A stretch of DNA of 58,100 bases, taken from contig CM030944.1 in NCBI GenBank assembly GCA_018136815.1, positions 247,745 to 305,844 on the forward strand, in the 5' to 3' direction. Origin of the DNA: Isochrysis galbana. Its lineage: Eukaryota > Haptophyta > Isochrysidales > Isochrysidaceae. The stretch's first letter is position 1. Each line of letters starts with the position of its first letter. The position numbers were made by a program, and so were the translations under genes. Shown here in pieces: positions 28,380-37,593 of this stretch. The notes beneath the pieces are model-generated. The model was not told where the DNA came from. It did no database searches and saw only the letters and a program-made list of their open reading frames with translations.

Positions 28380-29945
28380 ATGCAGCCCCCTCCCCTTCCC
28401 CCCCGCCACCAGCCCCCCCATCCCAAGCTCAGCCGTCCCCAGCCCCCCTCCGCGGCCTCACGGTGGCGGCAGAGGTCACACCCTTCTCGAAGACCTCCCT
28501 CACACTCGTCAAGCCTCCGCCAGAGCCCTCCTTCCTTCCCTGAAGAGGTTCTCCAGCTCATCGCTCTCGCCCTCGTGAGAGAAGAGAGACTCTCAGAGAG
28601 ATCAGCTGGATACGAGGAGGATCCAGGCTCGTCGGCGTCGTCCGACGCCCACACCGACTCCTCCTCCACATTCTCTGCATCCCATGCCTCTGGATACTCC
28701 GCAGCCTCGCCCTCTTCAGAGCTCTCCGACACGGGGCTTCCGCCAGCGCTCGGGGCCGTTGCCGCCACCGCCCTCCCCGCCTCGTCTTCCCAGCTCCCCA
28801 GGTCGGCGACGGCCTCGCCCGCGCCGCCCCCCTCGGCACGCCGTGGCATCGGCCGCCTCTGCTCAGTCTGCCGTGCGTGGGATGCGGCGCTGCTACCACT
28901 GCTCCACCCGCCGGTGAAAGGAGTGATCAGCTCGGCAGAGCTGCGCCGGCTCAAGCGGCTCGCGCTCGATCAGTCCAACCTCTCGCCGCTCGCGGATCAC
29001 GCGCTCGGCCAAGGATTCCACACCGAGCCGAAGCGGCCGCGCCGGCCAGGAGTGCTCCTGCCTGAGCGCATGCTGTACAACCCGCAGTTCCTCTCAGAGC
29101 GCGGCACGCGGCTAACCGAAGCCTTCATTTTTGGGGTCGTGCAGACCGTCGCCGACTGTTCCTTTCTCCAGAGGTATCAACGGCTGCAGCTGCTCTGCTG
29201 GCTGTGGAGCAACTCTTCCGACCTGGACTGGTTCGGGGCTGGCTCGCACGGCATGCACCTACGCAACGCGCTCTACCGGCACGAGCTGCTCAACCCCATC
29301 GTGATTGGCCACTTCAGCCGGATCGCGTGTGTGGCTTACCGAATCCTGCTCGTGATCAAGGCCGTCGAGGCGCGCGCGATGGCGCTGGACGAGGCGGGGA
29401 GGCGCGCGGCTGGGCTCGACGAGCGCGAACTTGAGGCGCTGCGCACAAGGCTAGGCAACGCGGACGCCGCGCGCGTGCCGATGGCGCGCTCGCTCTGGCT
29501 GGACAACTCGCAGCCCGGCGCAGTCGCCGACTTCGCGTGGAGCGTCCACCTCGAGTCCAGAGCGAGTTACGCGCGCGCGAGCCGGGCGCTCCTCTCGGGT
29601 AGCCGGGCCTTGGCGCTACCGCCGCGGCTCGACAGCACCACGGGCTGCCCCAGCCTCATCGTATTCAAGGCGCGCGCCCTCTTCCCACTCCTCTTCGAGC
29701 ACGATGACGCGCTAGCCAGCGGCAACAGTTTTTTCCGCGCATCGCTCGAGACCGGCGTGAGTGACGTGGAGGCGGCGCTCACGTTTGGGATGGTTGAGCT
29801 GCTCGCTGACGCCGGCGCTAGCGAGTTCGAGCCTTCCGATCATGACTCCGACGCCGACATCTACTGGGACTACGCGGACGATTCCTCCGACTTATCGGAG
29901 GATTTTCCGCTAACGGCGTGGCTCGACATCGGCGGCATACAATGA
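28380..29945 (+). CDS. F-box-like protein of unknown specificity
   Basis: A single-exon frame of 521 residues from the ATG at 28380; the frame upstream is open but low-complexity and lacks an ATG. After a Pro/Ser-rich start, FPEEVLQLIALALV resembles the first F-box helix. A long Ser/Asp/Glu-rich insertion follows, and then RRGIGRLCSVCRAWDAALLPLL, which matches the later F-box helices (the CR.W motif). If this is one F-box, it is split by about 100 residues, which is unusual. The remaining ~370 residues are mainly helical, with well-conserved-looking stretches (LQRYQRLQLLCWLWSNSSD; SFFRASLETGVSDVEAAL) but no named family. The C-terminus is acidic. Ubiquitin-ligase adaptor is an inference from the F-box only. 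Confidence 0.6.
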   Translation: MQPPPLPPRHQPPHPKLSRPQPPSAASRWRQRSHPSRRPPSHSSSLRQSPPSFPEEVLQLIALALVREERLSERSAGYEEDPGSSASSDAHTDSSSTFSASHASGYSAASPSSELSDTGLPPALGAVAATALPASSSQLPRSATASPAPPPSARRGIGRLCSVCRAWDAALLPLLHPPVKGVISSAELRRLKRLALDQSNLSPLADHALGQGFHTEPKRPRRPGVLLPERMLYNPQFLSERGTRLTEAFIFGVVQTVADCSFLQRYQRLQLLCWLWSNSSDLDWFGAGSHGMHLRNALYRHELLNPIVIGHFSRIACVAYRILLVIKAVEARAMALDEAGRRAAGLDERELEALRTRLGNADAARVPMARSLWLDNSQPGAVADFAWSVHLESRASYARASRALLSGSRALALPPRLDSTTGCPSLIVFKARALFPLLFEHDDALASGNSFFRASLETGVSDVEAALTFGMVELLADAGASEFEPSDHDSDADIYWDYADDSSDLSEDFPLTAWLDIGGIQ

Positions 29946-31854
29946 ATATTGCGAGTCGTTCTAGACACGTCCTGTGTTGTGGGTACGGGGGGTTGACAGC
30001 ACAGGCTAGGCTCACTAGGGACTCTCTTCCCCCAGTGGGCCCCTTTCCCACCCATGTTAGGTTTGCCATTGTCTCTCTCTCTCTCTTTGTAGGGAGCCTC
30101 TCCTCCCCCCCTGTGTGATTTTCCCGGCCGGAGGATCTGCCCCCCTCTCCCCCTCCCATTCTCTCGTGCGTGTCTCCCACACCTTTTCCCTTCCTTTTCA
30201 CACCCGCCTTGTTATTTTTTCCTCCCCTTCTCCTTCCTTGTCGTGTTTTCCCCGCCCTTTGACTTCTTTGTCTCTTGTCGCACAGCGGCTCCACTCGCGT
30301 GCTCCCTTCGCGCCAATGTCCGCCTCTCCTGTCGTGCCGCCCGACTCCTTGTCAGCTGAGGCTCATGCGATAGCCTCGGCTGCCCCCCCCCCGTGTGCTC
30401 CCATCCCTGCTGTGCCCGCTGTCCACATGCCCCCTCCGGCTTCTGCAAATCAAAAAATTATAACATCTGAAGATTCTGAGCTACACACCTACTGCAGCTG
30501 CACTAGTGCGGTCTAGGTTTCCTTATCTCTACTCTGACATCGCTCATAATTTCCTTCCCTCCGCCTCCTCCCCTTCGCTCCTTTTTCTTCGGTTTCCGGG
30601 GTCCGGCCATGACGAATTGCGAATTGAGATTACCCATTGGGTCTGTGGTCTGTGTCAGAGCAAGGCTCATCTCACTCTTGCAGATTGCCTGCGAGGGCGC
30701 GCCGGCAGCTAGCGCGGAATGCGGTTCTTGCGGGGAGCTCATGGAGCTTTCCTCGGGGGTGACTACGGGCATGGTGATCGACGCACGACGCACGACGCAC
30801 GACGCACGAAGGGCGCGGAAGTGCGGAAGGAGGCTTGTGGGAGGTGGTGGCAGGCGACTGGGGGTGGCTCAGGCGCGTGCTTGGCTTGTATTGACTCGTT
30901 GACTCGGGGTATAGACTCGGGAACTCGGGGGGACTCGCTTGGGAACACGGTGGGACTCGGCGAAGTTGCTACAAAACCACTCCCAAGAAAACAAAAACCA
31001 AAGTCCTTGGGCTCAGAAAACTAACGTAAACACTCCGGAATCATACGATAAACAAACCCCTTCCGCGCGGCGGAGGCTGAGGTCGCGATCGCTCGTCATG
31101 CGCGAAGAAATACGGAAAGAGAGCGCATAACTACGCAAACGAAGGGTTCGAACTATCGTTAAAGTGAAACTCGTCCGCTGAAGCCAACGCGGAGGGTCGA
31201 GGAGAGATCCAAACTCGCGCGGGGGAAGAAGGCGATGTGCGGAGAGACCTTCTAGACAAGAGACGAGCCAGGGGCGACCAAACAAGACGCGAGACGCGAG
31301 GCGCGTGCCATTCGTTCTCCCTTTCTTTTTTTTACCGAAACCGCGGCGAAACTAACGTTAAACGTCGGTGCCCCTGCATGCGGCTGCGCGGCGGCCACGT
31401 CATGCGTGACGCCCCCGCGCCTTCACGCTCCCTCGCTCCCTCGCCCTCCCACCCCTAGGATTGGGACTCCCTCGTGGTGGCCCCGTATCGCGTATTTGGA
31501 AACGAGGGGTACCAAATGAAGGCAAACGACCTCGCGAGAATCGCGAAGAAGAACGGACGAGATGAAGGCAATCATCGAAGGAATCGCGAGAGGAATCGAA
31601 GCGGAAGGGGGGGGGAACAGCGCGCGCGGGGGGGGAACGAACGACGGCCGGAGGAAACGAACGGCGCGCGGAGGAGAAGAAGTTCGCGCGGGGGGGGGAA
31701 TAAAATAACGGCCGGAGGCATGCGCACGCACGGCGCCCGCGGGGGAACCGATGCACATCGCGCCGTGCGAATCCACGGCGTGCACATGGGTGATTGCAAC
31801 TCATCACACCCTTACTGCACTGTCGCCCAAAATAGATACATAGATTTGTATAAA
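29946..31854. other. Intergenic, repeats and low complexity
   Basis: Contains GATTCTGAGCTACACACCTA (30472-30491), shared with 18894-18922, and a short GACGCAC tandem (30779-30809). A plus-strand frame at 30316-30516 (MSASPVVPPD...) is Pro/Ala-rich and runs into that repeat; it may be a relic of another retroelement leader. No gene called. Confidence 0.4.
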
Positions 31855-32770
31855 TAACTATGGACATTTGAAAAAAAAACCTTTTAATATTCTCGCCACG
31901 CGCGCGGCTATGTAGCTGTCTATCGTAGCCACGCCCGTTTCCCTTCCTTTCCCTCACTTCCCGCCTTGCGGCAACTCCCCTCGTGCTCTACTTAGGGGCC
32001 CAGGTTGTGGGGGGGGTTGGGTAGGGCGGGGGTGCACCGGCCCCTAGTGGTCTGTCCTCGCCTTCCTCCTGTGCCTCTAGGTGGCCCGTTTCTCCCTGCG
32101 TCGGTGTGAGTGGTTGATTGTTGCTGCGTCTCCTTTGTTTTCATCGCCCATCCCTTTTTGGGGTGTTTTCTAGGAGGGAGATGCGCCTCAGCCTTAGGCG
32201 AGTTTTTCGGCTAGGCTGAGTGTCCCTGCTACGAGGCCGAAGTTGTCGTTCATTATCAGCTTTCCTTTGTCGTTTTCTGTAAAAATGGGGGCGCTGAGCT
32301 CTAACGGTCTTTTCAGCTTAGGTTTTCTCCCCTGGGCCACCTTACGAGTGCGCATTCGGTGATCGCCGTTTGGCGGGGCAATGCCCCTCACCAGGGTAGT
32401 GAACCTCATTAGCGTGGATTCCAGGACCGGTATGTAGTGGTACGTGTGTGATTCAAACTCTATTCTGTAGAAGTCTCTTATTATGTATCGCCATGCTATT
32501 ACATAGAGGGTTTTTAGGCTATCTGGCGTGGTTTCTGCCGGGTATGCAAACAGTCTGTCTTTTGTTTTCTGTTTTTTTGGCCTATTTGGTTTTGGGGTGT
32601 AGTTAGCGATTGCGTCTAATGTGTCGAAGATCTTCCTCGTCGCGGGGCACCACGCTAGGTGACACGAATCTTCTTGGTATTTGCCGCACATTCTGCATTT
32701 TCTCGTCGTGCTATTCTCGAATCTGTTCCTGGTACCTATACTCCTGTGGGGGTTAACTATGGACATTTGA
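31855..32770 (-). mobile_element. 5'-truncated LINE insertion with 17-bp target duplication
   Basis: TAACTATGGACATTTGA is present at 31855-31871 and 32754-32770. Between them, read on the minus strand, lies a frame from ~32753 to 32194 with the LINE C-terminal zinc motif CRMCGKYQEDSCHLAWC, then YVIAWRYIIRDFY, a 3' UTR, and an end of AAAAGGTTTTTTTT at 31872. Other LINE copies here also end in a short T-run. The length of about 880 bp means most of ORF2 is missing. The zinc-motif sequence differs clearly from the LINE at 54600, so it is a second family. Confidence 0.85.
32194..32753 (-). pseudogene. LINE ORF2 C-terminal fragment
   Basis: About 187 codons of reverse-transcriptase-protein C-terminus with a CCHC-like motif (C-x2-C-x7-H-x4-C) and a conserved AWRYIIRDFY, ending at a natural stop. 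No endonuclease or RT domain is present. It is a dead 5'-truncated copy. Confidence 0.75.
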
Positions 32771-33444
32771 TAGCTCAATTCGACTGATGTCCCACAATTG
32801 ACGAAACGACACCTACCGTCACTCCCACTCCCGCCCGGGCGTCGGCTAGTATAACAATAGTAAGTAGCAAGTACCTACATAAAAATCAAACCGAGGGTTT
32901 TGCTTTTTGTTGCTCTTTTGCCCTTGCAGCTATTGAACTATCAATAGTTAGCAGACCTATGGCCTAAGAGGGCTGTTGCTTTTGCCACAGGCTGTCAACA
33001 GGACTGTTGAGCCATCCCTGGGCGAGGGCGAGCGCGAGTACGTGGACGGAGCGGACATGGCTGGGCGATTGACGATGGATAGGCTGAGGCTGAGGCTGGG
33101 GGAGTGGTTTGGTACTGATGGAGTGTTGAGAACGAGGGACGAGAACGGGAACGAGAACGAGAACGAGAGCGACGAACGAACGACGAACGACACACAACAA
33201 TATCGGCTAGAGTCCGACGGGCGGAGGACACGACATCACACTCACATCAACACTCTCCACACTTACATATCTTTAGCACGGAACGCACAGAGACCTGTTG
33301 ACAGACCGAATAAGGAAGAAAATGCCGACGACAAGAGAACGACGGGGCGACGGACGATCCGACGCGGCGACAGTTCACGCACAGGAATGAGGAAGGAATC
33401 TTCGAAAACACATTACCCATAATTTGGTTTTATTGAAGCCGAAG
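32771..33444. other. Unassigned sequence
   Basis: Several short frames on both strands around 32964-33422 carry Arg/Ser repeats from an AACGAG-type simple repeat (33130-33170). No gene seen. Confidence 0.4.
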
Positions 33445-33745
33445 TGAATCAGCGCCAGGTCACACAAGGGGGTGGTTCCTTGGACCGGCAATACCTGAAC
33501 GCACGACATAATTAACCTAAAAACGCTAGGAGCACGCAAGGAGGTAAGCCAGGCGAGGGGCAAAGCAGGCGACAAGGTAGGTGACAAAGGAAGCGAGGGC
33601 AAAGCAGGCGAATATAGGACGACGTAGCAAGATCGTCCGACGGTGACTAGCCTACAAACAAGGAGTGGACATAGAAACGTAGACGACTTCTAAAACAAAA
33701 AGGTAAAAAAAAGGTCGATTGCGGATGCGACAATGCCATGAGGAT
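33445..33745 (+). repeat. Dispersed ~300-bp repeat, copy 1
   Basis: Matches 57715-58040 in opposite orientation. Shared words in order: GGTCACACAAG, GGTTCCTTG, ATACCTGAACGC, AGCACGCAAGGAG, GGTAAGCCAGG, CGACGGTGACTAG, GACATAGAAACG, GACTTCTAAAACAAAAAGG and GATGCGACA. Copies differ by substitutions and small indels, often in CAAGG/GGCGA-type short repeats. It has no coding capacity, so it could be a SINE or LTR-type fragment. Confidence 0.8.
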
Positions 33746-34310
33746 GGGTGGAGGGTGGTTCGTGGTTTCCCCCCCACGGCAGGGGAAGAGTGGAGAGAGG
33801 GGGGGTTGTGCCCCCCCTATGGGCGAAACAGTTATAAACTTAATTGTGAGTTTTGCTGCGTGAAAGTAGTGGGTCCCCGGCCGCGTGTGCGGTGAGAATA
33901 TTATATATTATACAGTTTTTTTTCGCTTTCGGGGAACAGGAAACCTAGAAACCTAAGGCCTAAGGGTACCTCTCCTCCTAACTGCATCATCGCCCATAGT
34001 CATGCGGAATATCACACAACACATCAGTCCAAGCGCAGCAACAAACTTGGTATCATCCTTACAAGTCGTTCACGTAGCATTCCCGAAACACGCCCATGGT
34101 GCTTCTACTGTTCTAGGTGGCCTAGGAGTGGCAGGCAGGAGACGCACCAAGTAGCAGGTGGCGTGCTACCCTCGCCTACCCAAATCTCGGTGAAACTTCC
34201 ACCCAAGCCAGGGCACTCCTTACGCATCCAATACAAGGATCCGAGCGGCGCGAGTGTCCAACCACCTCTCTAGCCGGCCTGTGAGAACACCGGCACTTCG
34301 CCGGTGCCCT
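33746..34310. other. Unassigned, 3' flank of the transporter gene
   Basis: No gene. An AT-rich patch with TATATTATACAG lies near 33900; the remainder is unremarkable. Confidence 0.4.
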
Positions 34311-35887
34311 TCATGTGCTGTCGCCCTTGGAGACGGAGATGAGGGCGCAGCCAACTGCTGAGAGCACAATCGCGGTGGAGAGCCACAGGTAATTCCTCCT
34401 GCCTCGAATCTCGCCAAACACGAAGATCCCCCACAGCGCACCCACGGCGCCGGGCCCGGACGTGACGATGGGGAAGGCGACGGACATGGAAACGGCATTG
34501 TTCGCGAGGAACCAGCACGTCTGTGCAATTGCCCACACGACGCCCGACAACAACCCTGGTAGGATGAGCCGCGGGTAGACGCGAGGAGCCGAGCGCATGT
34601 AGGCGCAATAGGCGACGAAGTAGAAGGAGGAAGCCAAGAAGATGCCTGTGAAATGCGAGAAGACGTAGTCGAGAGGGTTCTCTGAGCCGAGGTGCATCGC
34701 AATGAGAACGGTGTTGGGCGTGAAGTTGGACCCATAGAAGATGCCAGAGAGCATCGCAAGCCCTATCCCGACGAGACGGGTGGCGGTGCCGGAAGAGGTG
34801 GCCGTCGTCTTGGGCGCCGCCGACTCGTCCGCCGATGGCATCTGCAGCAGGATGTTGTTCGAGGCAGCGATGGAGCCCTGTTCGTCCTCGTGGGTCGCGC
34901 CAGCCGGACGCATCCCTTCGGGCGTTGGCTCGAGCGGCTCGGGTTCGATGCGTGTGTAGAGAGTGAGCGCCACGAGGACGAGCACCACGCCCAAGTCGTT
35001 GAGCCACTCCGTCTGCAGTGTGTCGGCCGGCACGTCAGGGAAGAGCGCATGATTGATGAATCTTCCCGACGCCCAGCCGGTGAGCATGTTGGTGCATCCC
35101 CAGAGAAGCAGGCCCATTCCTAGACCAATGGCGTTGATAACGGGCACCGCCATCACGTTGCCCGTCGCCCAGAGCGCGCCGCCCAGGAAGACGGCCGGGT
35201 AGAGCTTGACCGAGAAGGCATCAGGCCTCGTGGCTGTGTGCACATCGGCTGGCGTGATGGCGCTCTCCATTTCGGTGAGAGTCGGGCCGAGCGGGTGGGC
35301 GAAGAGGACGAGCTGGAGGAGCGTGCCATAGAGGAAGACGCCGATGCACATGACCCACTGGTAGAACATGCCGTCGCCTGTCTCAAAGCGCTTGACCGGC
35401 ACGAAGTTGGAGCCGAACCCAAGAATCGCCACTACCTGCCAGGTGTGGAGAGTGGACGTTGAGAGGGGTGAGAAGAGGGGGAGAGCACAGAGGCTGGCCG
35501 AATGGGACGACACGGAAAGGGCAGGAGGATTGTGGGAGAGGAGTGTCCGGTGAAAGAGTGAGATTGGGCGGAATGGGGAGGGCTGGAGGGGGCCACAGGA
35601 CAGCAGAGGGAGACGAGATCAGCGAAGCAGTAGAGAAGGAAGGGAGTAACCGCCACAAGGACGCCGAGGATGAGGGAGGCGGCAGGGAATCCAGGGGGGA
35701 GGGAAGCAAGTGGAAGAGGAGGGGAGCAACGCTTTGGGAGAGAAGAGTGGGAGAGGGGAAGAGAGGTAGAAGGGGAGGAGAGATGGAGGGGAGTGTGGGT
35801 GGAGAGAGAGAAGGGGGGGGGGGGGGCTCAAGCGCACACCATGCAGCCGTAGCCGAGAGAGGGAGAGATGGAGTTGGATGCGGTCAT
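34311..35887 (-). CDS. TMEM144-family membrane transporter (DMT superfamily)
   Basis: Two exons: 35840-35887 (16 codons, MTASNSISPSLGYGCM) and 34311-35435, separated by a 404-nt GT-AG intron. Together they give 390 residues in phase. The join restores the family's first helix, GYGCMVVAILGFGSNFVPV followed by KRFETGDGMFYQWVMC, the hallmark of TMEM144/DUF1632 proteins. About ten hydrophobic segments follow in two halves separated by a hydrophilic loop (residues ~185-230). The second half repeats the theme with IFYGSNFTPNT and ends in FGEIRGRRNYLW and VGCALISVSKG. Family members are predicted carbohydrate or drug/metabolite transporters of endomembranes; the substrate is not known. The intron contains a hydrophobic open frame (35432-35656) that I regard as chance. 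Confidence 0.88.
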
Positions 35888-36082
35888 CGAACTGCGGAGG
35901 GGAGAGGGAGAAGGAGAGGGAGGGAGAGCCGCAAGTCGCCGCTGAAGCACTTTACTGCTGTCCGTCGAGGAGAGGGCGGGGAGGGAGCGGGAGAGGAGAG
36001 AGGGGAGAGAGAGGAGAGAGAATAGAAAGAGAGAGAGTAGAGGTGTTTCGGCCCGCGGTAGTTGCGAAAGGAAGGAGGGAGG

Positions 36083-36133
<51 letters not shown>

Positions 36134-37593
36134 GTGGAGAGGGCGGATGAGAGACCCCGGCCCGACCGCCTGTTCCCTCCTTTTTGTTTTCGATGGTGAA
36201 TTCTTTTTTAGATTTGGCGGGAGGTCAGGGCGGGGGCTGTGGGCTGTGGTAAATATAATAATCAATGTTATATCCGCCAGGGTAGCCGCGTGCGCGCGCT
36301 GTGATGTGCGGGGGTGGGCTGCGCGGGCAATGATGCCAGAGGGTCAGGAGGTGGTCGGACTGTCGGCAGTCGGCAGCCCGACACGGCGCTGCATCGGGCA
36401 GGAATCAAATGCCGAATGCAGCTTAGATATAAAGGAACGTACCGATCCCCCCGCGGGCGCGACCGCCCATTCTTTACGGGTAGAGCGTGAGCGCGCGTGA
36501 CGGAGGGGGAGAGAGGGGGAGCGAATCGCACCATTTCTTGGCGAAGATTTTCGTAGCGTCAGGTAGCCCCCCCCGGAGCTTTTTTATTGGGCATCGCGCC
36601 ACGGTCCTACGGTCAAAAAATGCAGCCCAACCCTGACTAGTCGTTTTAAAAAAACCCTGTTTGATGTTTGACCGCCCTACTAGTGGTTCAGGGGGGAGCC
36701 GCCTGATGGCGGGGGGGGGGGGGAGGGCCGGGGGAGTGGGGGTGTAGAAAGTATACTACGTGTAGATAGTGGTTCCATTCGCCGCGAGTGCGGTGAGACT
36801 ATTATGAAGTTGTTAGAAGCTTTGGAGTCCTGTCTTGTTATTAATGTGTCTTAATTAAAGATGGACCCATACCGATACTCTGCATTTGTTTGCAGCCTAG
36901 AAGATTCGGAGGGGCAAGTGGCCGGTCTTTGTCTCCCCGGCGGATTCCCGAATGGACGCACACTGCGTCTCTGACAGGGTGTACGGCAAACTTCGAGTCT
37001 CGCCCAACTTCCTAAAGGGAGTACGGAGAGTTTTTTTGTTTCTTTTTTTGGAGGGCTCCCTCGAGGAGATCGGAGCCACAGCTCCTATTGTTAGAGGATC
37101 GCGACTTGTCCGCGCCACTTCCCCTCTCCGCAGGAGAAGGCGAGCACGCCCTGCCGCGAAGGGCTCTCTCTCTCTTCTTCTCTTCTCTTCTTGGGGAAAG
37201 CCCTCTCCCTCTCCCCCTTCTCTCTTCTCTCTTCTCTCTTCTGTCTTCTCTTCTTGGGGAAGCCCTCCCTCTCCCTCTCCCTCTCTCCCTTCTCTCTCTC
37301 TCTTCTCTCTTCTCTCTTCTCTCTTCTCTCCACCCTCTCTACTACCCTCTCTACCCTCTCTCCTCGTCTCTCTCTTCTCTCCCCCCCGTCACCCTCCCCC
37401 CTCCTCCCCTCCCTCTCCCTTCCCCTCTCTTCTCTCTCTCTCTCTCTCTCTCTCACAGATTCGGACCCCTTCTTCCCGTCTTCCCCCACCCCTCCCGCTG
37501 TCTCTCCCTCTCTCTCTCCACTCTCGCTCGCGGCCCTCCCCCCCCGCTTGCCCCCCCCCCTGCCTCACCGACGGCCTGCACCGCTCGTTCGCG
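35888..37593. other. Intergenic, simple repeats and a transposon end
   Basis: GA-rich stretches (35990-36140) and TC-rich stretches (37150-37460) dominate. A hAT-like right end TGTTTGACCGCCCTA lies at 36665-36679. The TC-rich part ends in a CACAG near 37460 that could be an acceptor if an upstream exon of the next gene exists; none is recognisable. Confidence 0.5.
36665..36679 (-). repeat. hAT-like terminal repeat, isolated right end
   Basis: Complement of the TAGGGCGGTCAAACA terminus seen at 782 and 57476. No left partner is found within several kb, so it is either the end of a degraded element or chance. Confidence 0.45.

Noticed and set aside
27011..28380. Several 300-codon frames on both strands (Arg-Glu-Glu and Leu-Phe-Ser repeats)
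   Set aside because: They are translations of a 9-bp GA minisatellite; all frames are open because the period is divisible by three.
30779..30809. Short GACGCAC direct repeats, considered as CRISPR-like
   Set aside because: Units are contiguous with no spacers, and the window is clearly eukaryotic.
31080..31155. GGGTTCGAACTA at ~31144, resembling a tRNA B box
   Set aside because: No A box at the right distance and no cloverleaf pairing upstream.
35432..35656. Hydrophobic minus-strand frame (MAVTPFLLYCFADLVSLCC) upstream of the TMEM144 exon
   Set aside because: It lies within the intron. Joining 35840 directly to 35435 recreates the conserved first helix, leaving no place for it.
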